In this document: positions 7,830-10,185 of the stretch, piece after piece
How the letters are laid out: each line of letters begins with the position of its first letter
Position numbering within the stretch: the first letter of the stretch is position 1
From: Hyphomonas sp.
GTDB taxonomy: Bacteria; Pseudomonadota; Alphaproteobacteria; Caulobacterales; Hyphomonadaceae
Assembly: GCA_003486945.1 (NCBI GenBank)
Contig: DNFL01000200.1
Span: 1,395 to 11,579, forward strand
Length of the DNA: 10,185 nt
Direction of reading: 5' to 3'
Program-made: the position numbers and the translations under genes
Notes under the pieces: model-generated
Database searches by the model: none
The model's input: the letters and a program-made list of their open reading frames with translations, nothing else
Told to the model about the DNA's origin: nothing

Positions 7830-8289
7830 TCACGATAACTACAAAGGCCTCGGACATCTTGGCCAGGCGAGCGCCATTCCGGCATCGCCGGAAGAAGCGG
7901 TCCTTGAGCGGGTGCCCAATCCACACGCCGGCACGTTGTATCTCACGCGTTTCGTCGCGCCGGAGTTCACGTCACTCTGCCCGGTCACCGGCCAGCCGGA
8001 TTTTGCCCACCTCGTCATCGACTATGCTCCGGGCGATTGGCTGGTGGAGTCAAAGAGCCTGAAACTCTACCTCACCAGCTTCCGCAACCATGGCGCATTC
8101 CATGAGGACTGCACCGTTTCCATCGGCAAACGGATTCACGAGTTCACTGCCGCCAAATGGCTGCGCATTTCCGGCTACTGGTACCCGCGCGGCGGCATTC
8201 CGATTGATGTGTTCTGGCAATCCGGCGCCATTCCTGACGGCCTCTACGTGCCCGATACCGGTGTCGCGTCCTATCGGGGCCGCGGTTAG
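7822..8289 (+). CDS. queF: NADPH-dependent 7-cyano-7-deazaguanine reductase QueF (type I)
   Basis: A 155-residue cytoplasmic enzyme reducing the nitrile of preQ0 to the aminomethyl group of preQ1 with two NADPH, the last step before insertion into tRNA for queuosine. It is a tunnelling-fold protein related to GTP cyclohydrolase I. The nucleophile Cys53 and acid Asp60 sit in [14 protein letters not shown], and the QueF signature ESKSLKLYL (76-84) is followed by [11 protein letters not shown] with His94 and Glu95. All four correspond, at a constant offset of two, to Cys55, Asp62, His96 and Glu97 of the Bacillus enzyme. The length matches the short single-domain type, unlike the double-domain E. 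coli form. Its ATG lies inside the end of the antiporter gene (shared ATGGCTGA), so translation is probably coupled. Its TAG overlaps the stop of the convergent nitroreductase gene. No preQ1 riboswitch was seen upstream. Confidence 0.96.
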   Translation: MADHDNYKGLGHLGQASAIPASPEEAVLERVPNPHAGTLYLTRFVAPEFTSLCPVTGQPDFAHLVIDYAPGDWLVESKSLKLYLTSFRNHGAFHEDCTVSIGKRIHEFTAAKWLRISGYWYPRGGIPIDVFWQSGAIPDGLYVPDTGVASYRGRG

Positions 8290-8909
8290 GCCTTCCAGCG
8301 TGAGGTTCGCTCGGATACATCGGCCCGTGCGCGCTCCGGAGACGGCATTTTCGAGGTGCCGAGATACGCAAATCCGGCAACGCGCTCTTTGTCCTTGAGG
8401 CCCAGCAGGACGCCTGCATCGCCATCAAAGGCAGCCCATTCCGTCAGCCAAACGCCCGCCCAGCCGCTCGCATTGGCAGCGAGAAGCAGGTTGTAGCAAA
8501 CCGCACCGGCTGAAAGTTCCTGTTCCCAAAGCGGCGTCCTGCCATCGTCAACAGGGCTCGAAACAACAGCAACGACAACTGGCGCTCGAAGGAATGCTTT
8601 TCGCGCTTCTTCAACTTCCGATGCGGGCTTGTTCCGCTTCGAAAGGATATCCGCCAGACCATCGCCGAATGCCGCCCGCGCTTCGCCTTCAAATACGATA
8701 AAGCGCCAGGGTCCGAGCTTACGATGATCCGGAACGCGCGCGGCGATGCTGAGCAGTTCGTCCAGCTCTGCCGGATCGGGCCCCGGCTCGCCAAGGAACA
8801 GTTTGTTGGCCGAACGCCTCAGCGCCAGCAACGCTCGGGCTTCAGCGCTTGGCCTGGCGCCGGCGAGCGGCTGATTGAACGGAGGCGGGGGAGGGAAGCG
8901 ACGGGTCAT
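8286..8909 (-). CDS. YdjA-like nitroreductase family protein (FMN-dependent oxidoreductase)
   Basis: A 207-residue cytoplasmic flavoprotein of the nitroreductase superfamily, closest by motif to E. coli YdjA (183 residues). Shared blocks are LRRSANK (30-36, RRS expected to contact FMN phosphate), [14 protein letters not shown] (57-70), FLRAPVVV (106-113), WEQELSAGA (128-136) and FAYLGTSK (180-187). The family uses NAD(P)H to reduce nitro compounds, quinones or other acceptors; the natural substrate here is unknown. It has an N-terminal extension of about 20 residues relative to YdjA that includes five consecutive prolines (6-10). ATG 8909 has a weak ribosome site (GCGGA). The gene is divergent from tetR, so it may share the operator-bearing intergenic region, though the operator is about 90 bases from its start. 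Its 3' end overlaps queF by four bases. Confidence 0.93.
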   Translation of the reverse strand: MTRRFPPPPPFNQPLAGARPSAEARALLALRRSANKLFLGEPGPDPAELDELLSIAARVPDHRKLGPWRFIVFEGEARAAFGDGLADILSKRNKPASEVEEARKAFLRAPVVVAVVSSPVDDGRTPLWEQELSAGAVCYNLLLAANASGWAGVWLTEWAAFDGDAGVLLGLKDKERVAGFAYLGTSKMPSPERARADVSERTSRWKA

Positions 8910-8968
8910 GAAATCCGCTTACCGGGACCCGCGAATTCAGAGAAGCGCGATTTATTTTCTACGACAGC

Positions 8969-8997
8969 TTGCCGGTTGCCCTGGAGCGTTCTATCTT
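8969..8997 (+). promoter_or_regulatory. Sigma-70-like promoter of the tetR-efflux operon
   Basis: TTGCCG (8969-8974), a 17-base spacer, and TATCTT (8992-8997) form a well-spaced promoter. The expected transcription start, near 9004, falls inside the inverted repeat at 9001-9021. This is a standard arrangement for repression by a TetR protein, and the leader to the GTG start would be about 42 bases. Confidence 0.6.
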
Positions 8998-9000
8998 CTG

Positions 9001-9027
9001 AAAGTGAACAACGTTCACTTTGTAAAC
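9001..9027. promoter_or_regulatory. Putative TetR operator: perfect 9-bp inverted repeat plus third half-site
   Basis: AAAGTGAAC (9001-9009) and GTTCACTTT (9013-9021) are perfect reverse complements around the three bases AAC. A third element, GTAAAC (9022-9027), repeats the GTGAAC half-site with one mismatch, so half-sites begin at 9004, 9013 and 9022, exactly 9 bases apart in alternating orientation. The site covers the predicted transcription start of the adjacent tetR gene. The size and symmetry fit a TetR-family dimer site; binding by this particular protein is inferred from position. Confidence 0.75.
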
Positions 9028-9045
9028 GTCGCTTTGGGGCGCAGC

Positions 9046-9747
9046 GTGTCCGAGCAGATCGAATTCGACCATTCGCCGGCTGAACGGCGCAGATTGCGAG
9101 TGCGCGGTGCCATTCTGGAGGCCGCAGAGCGCGTATTTGCTGCAGAAGGCGAGGCGGGTCTGTCGATCCGCCGGCTGGCTGACGCAATCGATTATTCACC
9201 ATCCGCGATCTACAAATACTTCGGTTCAAAAGAAGAGCTGATCGAAGAGCTCAAGGAAGCGTTCTTCGGACGCTTGATGTCCAGCATGGATCAGGCGGCG
9301 TTCAAGGCGCTGCCCTTTGATCAACGCACAAGGCGCTGCTTCATGAGCTACATCGAAGTCGCCACAGAGCGCCCCCATCATTACCTCGCCGCCTTTTCAT
9401 CCTCGGCAGGCGACGCCACCATCGCGAAGCCTGCGGATTGGGAAGCATTCCAGAAGACTGAAAAAGGAAAGGCCTTCAGCACCGTTGTCGCGATTGTGCA
9501 GGAAGGCCAGCAGACCGGCCAGTTCGACCGGTCGCTCGATCCAATCCACGCCGCGCGGTCCCTCTGGGCGTCGATGCATGGTTTGGCACAAATTCTGATC
9601 AGCATTCCAAACTTCGGCGACGGTATGCCGGAATCTGCAGCACGCCTCAGCAATCGCGAATTTACGGCATTCCATGTGGACCTGATGGTCCGCAGCCTCC
9701 AACCCCGCCACCCCTCTCCGGCCAACGACGAGACACATCATGTCTGA
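9046..9747 (+). CDS. TetR/AcrR-family transcriptional repressor with WHG-type C-terminal domain
   Basis: A 233-residue repressor predicted to control itself and the downstream efflux genes. The N-terminal TetR HTH is clear: ILEAAERVFAAEGEAGLSI then RRLADAIDYSPSAIYKYFGSKEEL (recognition helix about 50-59 ending in YKYF). The ligand domain carries ERPHHYLAAF (108-117) and SLWASMHGLAQIL (172-184), which fit the WHG-type TetR C-terminal domain (TetR_C_33). The inducer cannot be read from sequence. I chose GTG 9046, giving MSEQIEFDHSPAERRR, because GGGG at 9036-9039 is a plausible ribosome site and because promoter and operator lie just upstream. Earlier in-frame starts at 8875, 8908 and 9004 lie before or inside those elements. 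The stop overlaps the ATG of the next gene by 8 bases, which indicates one operon. Confidence 0.92.
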   Translation: MSEQIEFDHSPAERRRLRVRGAILEAAERVFAAEGEAGLSIRRLADAIDYSPSAIYKYFGSKEELIEELKEAFFGRLMSSMDQAAFKALPFDQRTRRCFMSYIEVATERPHHYLAAFSSSAGDATIAKPADWEAFQKTEKGKAFSTVVAIVQEGQQTGQFDRSLDPIHAARSLWASMHGLAQILISIPNFGDGMPESAARLSNREFTAFHVDLMVRSLQPRHPSPANDETHHV

Positions 9748-10185
9748 CAGCCATTATTCCGAGTCAGAACTATCGCGTGACGTCCGGCCAACCTGGCTGA
9801 AGGGTATCGCGTTCCTGGTCATCCTTGGCCTCGCAACTGGCGGGCTGGTCTATGGCGCCTTTGCGATGCGCAGCAAGGAAGGTCCGAAGGTTGCTGTCGC
9901 TGCTCCGGAGCCTCTGACCGTCGAAGTGGCTGACATCGAAGTCGCGACGACTTTCGAACTTGAAGAAGGCTATGCCGGCCTCGCCACTGCCTCCCGGACC
10001 AGCCAGCTTGGCTTTTCCAGCGGTGGGCGGATTGATGCCATCAATGTCCGCGTCGGTGACCGTGTCACGGCTGGTGCCACACTCGCCAAACTGGACATCC
10101 GTGCGCTCGGCGCCCAGCTTGCGTCGGCAAACGCGGTCGTTGAAGAAGCCCGCGCATCACACCGTCTTGCGCTCGATACCGTCGG
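9740..10185 (+). CDS. RND efflux periplasmic adaptor subunit (HlyD/AcrA-like), N-terminal part
   Basis: The first 148 residues of a membrane fusion protein, cut by the window end. This subunit links an inner-membrane RND pump to an outer-membrane channel in tripartite efflux. Visible parts are a hydrophilic N-terminus of about 19 residues, one membrane helix (about 20-43), a Pro/Ala linker, a strand segment (PLTVEVADIEVATTFELEEGYAGLATASRTSQLGF), the first half of the lipoyl-like barrel-sandwich motif (GGRIDAINVRVGDRVTAGATLAKLDI, about 95-120) and the start of the alpha-helical hairpin (RALGAQLASANAVVEEARASHRLAL). The N-terminus has no lipobox, so it is anchored by an uncleaved helix or has a cleaved signal, not AcrA-style lipidation. 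It lies directly after tetR with coupled translation; an RND transporter gene is expected next but is not in view. Confidence 0.9.
   Translation, partial: MSDSHYSESELSRDVRPTWLKGIAFLVILGLATGGLVYGAFAMRSKEGPKVAVAAPEPLTVEVADIEVATTFELEEGYAGLATASRTSQLGFSSGGRIDAINVRVGDRVTAGATLAKLDIRALGAQLASANAVVEEARASHRLALDTV

Larger units (their letters stand above)
8910..9045. promoter_or_regulatory. Divergent control region between nitroreductase and tetR genes
   Basis: This 136-base region holds the tetR promoter and operator, listed separately. For the leftward nitroreductase gene I see no convincing -35/-10 pair, only an AT-rich patch at about 8950-8958. An open frame continuous with tetR extends leftward across the whole region to 8875, but this is non-coding in my reading because it would pass through the promoter and operator. 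Confidence 0.6.

Noticed and set aside
9004..9006. GTG at 9004 as the tetR start
   Set aside because: It lies inside the palindromic operator at the predicted transcription start, so no ribosome site would precede it on the transcript.
1..10185. Mobile element, CRISPR array, tRNA/rRNA gene or toxin-antitoxin pair
   Set aside because: No transposase or integrase, no terminal inverted repeats, no regularly spaced direct repeats, no cloverleaf. The lone XRE gene has no small partner next to it; its neighbours are tamB and serine dehydratase.

Overview
The window looks like ordinary chromosomal DNA of an alphaproteobacterium. The GC content is moderately high, genes are tightly packed with several start/stop overlaps, and it carries a tamA-tamB operon, a short SinR-like XRE regulator, a type I QueF and a TetR-controlled efflux adaptor. 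A Hyphomonadaceae- or Caulobacterales-like host is a guess from protein flavour only. No phage, transposon, CRISPR, tRNA or rRNA was seen, and nothing amounts to a wholly new system.

Layout. Positions 1-194 hold the last 63 codons of an iron-sulfur L-serine dehydratase (+ strand). Three bases later begins a minus-strand block: an XRE regulator (about 198-596) preceded on its 5' side by an AT-rich control region (597-713), then tamB (714-4820) and tamA (4820-6637). tamA and tamB overlap by one base. They encode the outer-membrane Omp85 protein and the inner-membrane-anchored periplasm-spanning partner of the translocation and assembly module. TamA has an apparent lipobox, so it may be a lipid-anchored barrel protein.

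A 172-base divergent intergenic region (6638-6809) separates tamA from a plus-strand pair: a YrbG-type Na+/Ca2+ antiporter (6810-7829) and queF (7822-8289), overlapping by 8 bases. queF makes preQ1 for queuosine in tRNA. Its stop codon overlaps that of a convergent YdjA-like nitroreductase (8286-8909, minus).

Divergent from the nitroreductase is a TetR-family repressor (9046-9747, plus) whose stop overlaps the start of an RND-type periplasmic adaptor (9740 to the window end). The intergenic region 8910-9045 has a good sigma-70-like promoter and a perfect 9-bp inverted repeat over the expected transcription start. A third, near-matching half-site follows at the same 9-bp spacing. This is the clearest regulatory signal in the window: a self-repressed, drug- or metabolite-inducible efflux operon whose pump genes should lie just beyond position 10185. 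An 11-bp piece of the same operator recurs in the tamA/antiporter intergenic region.
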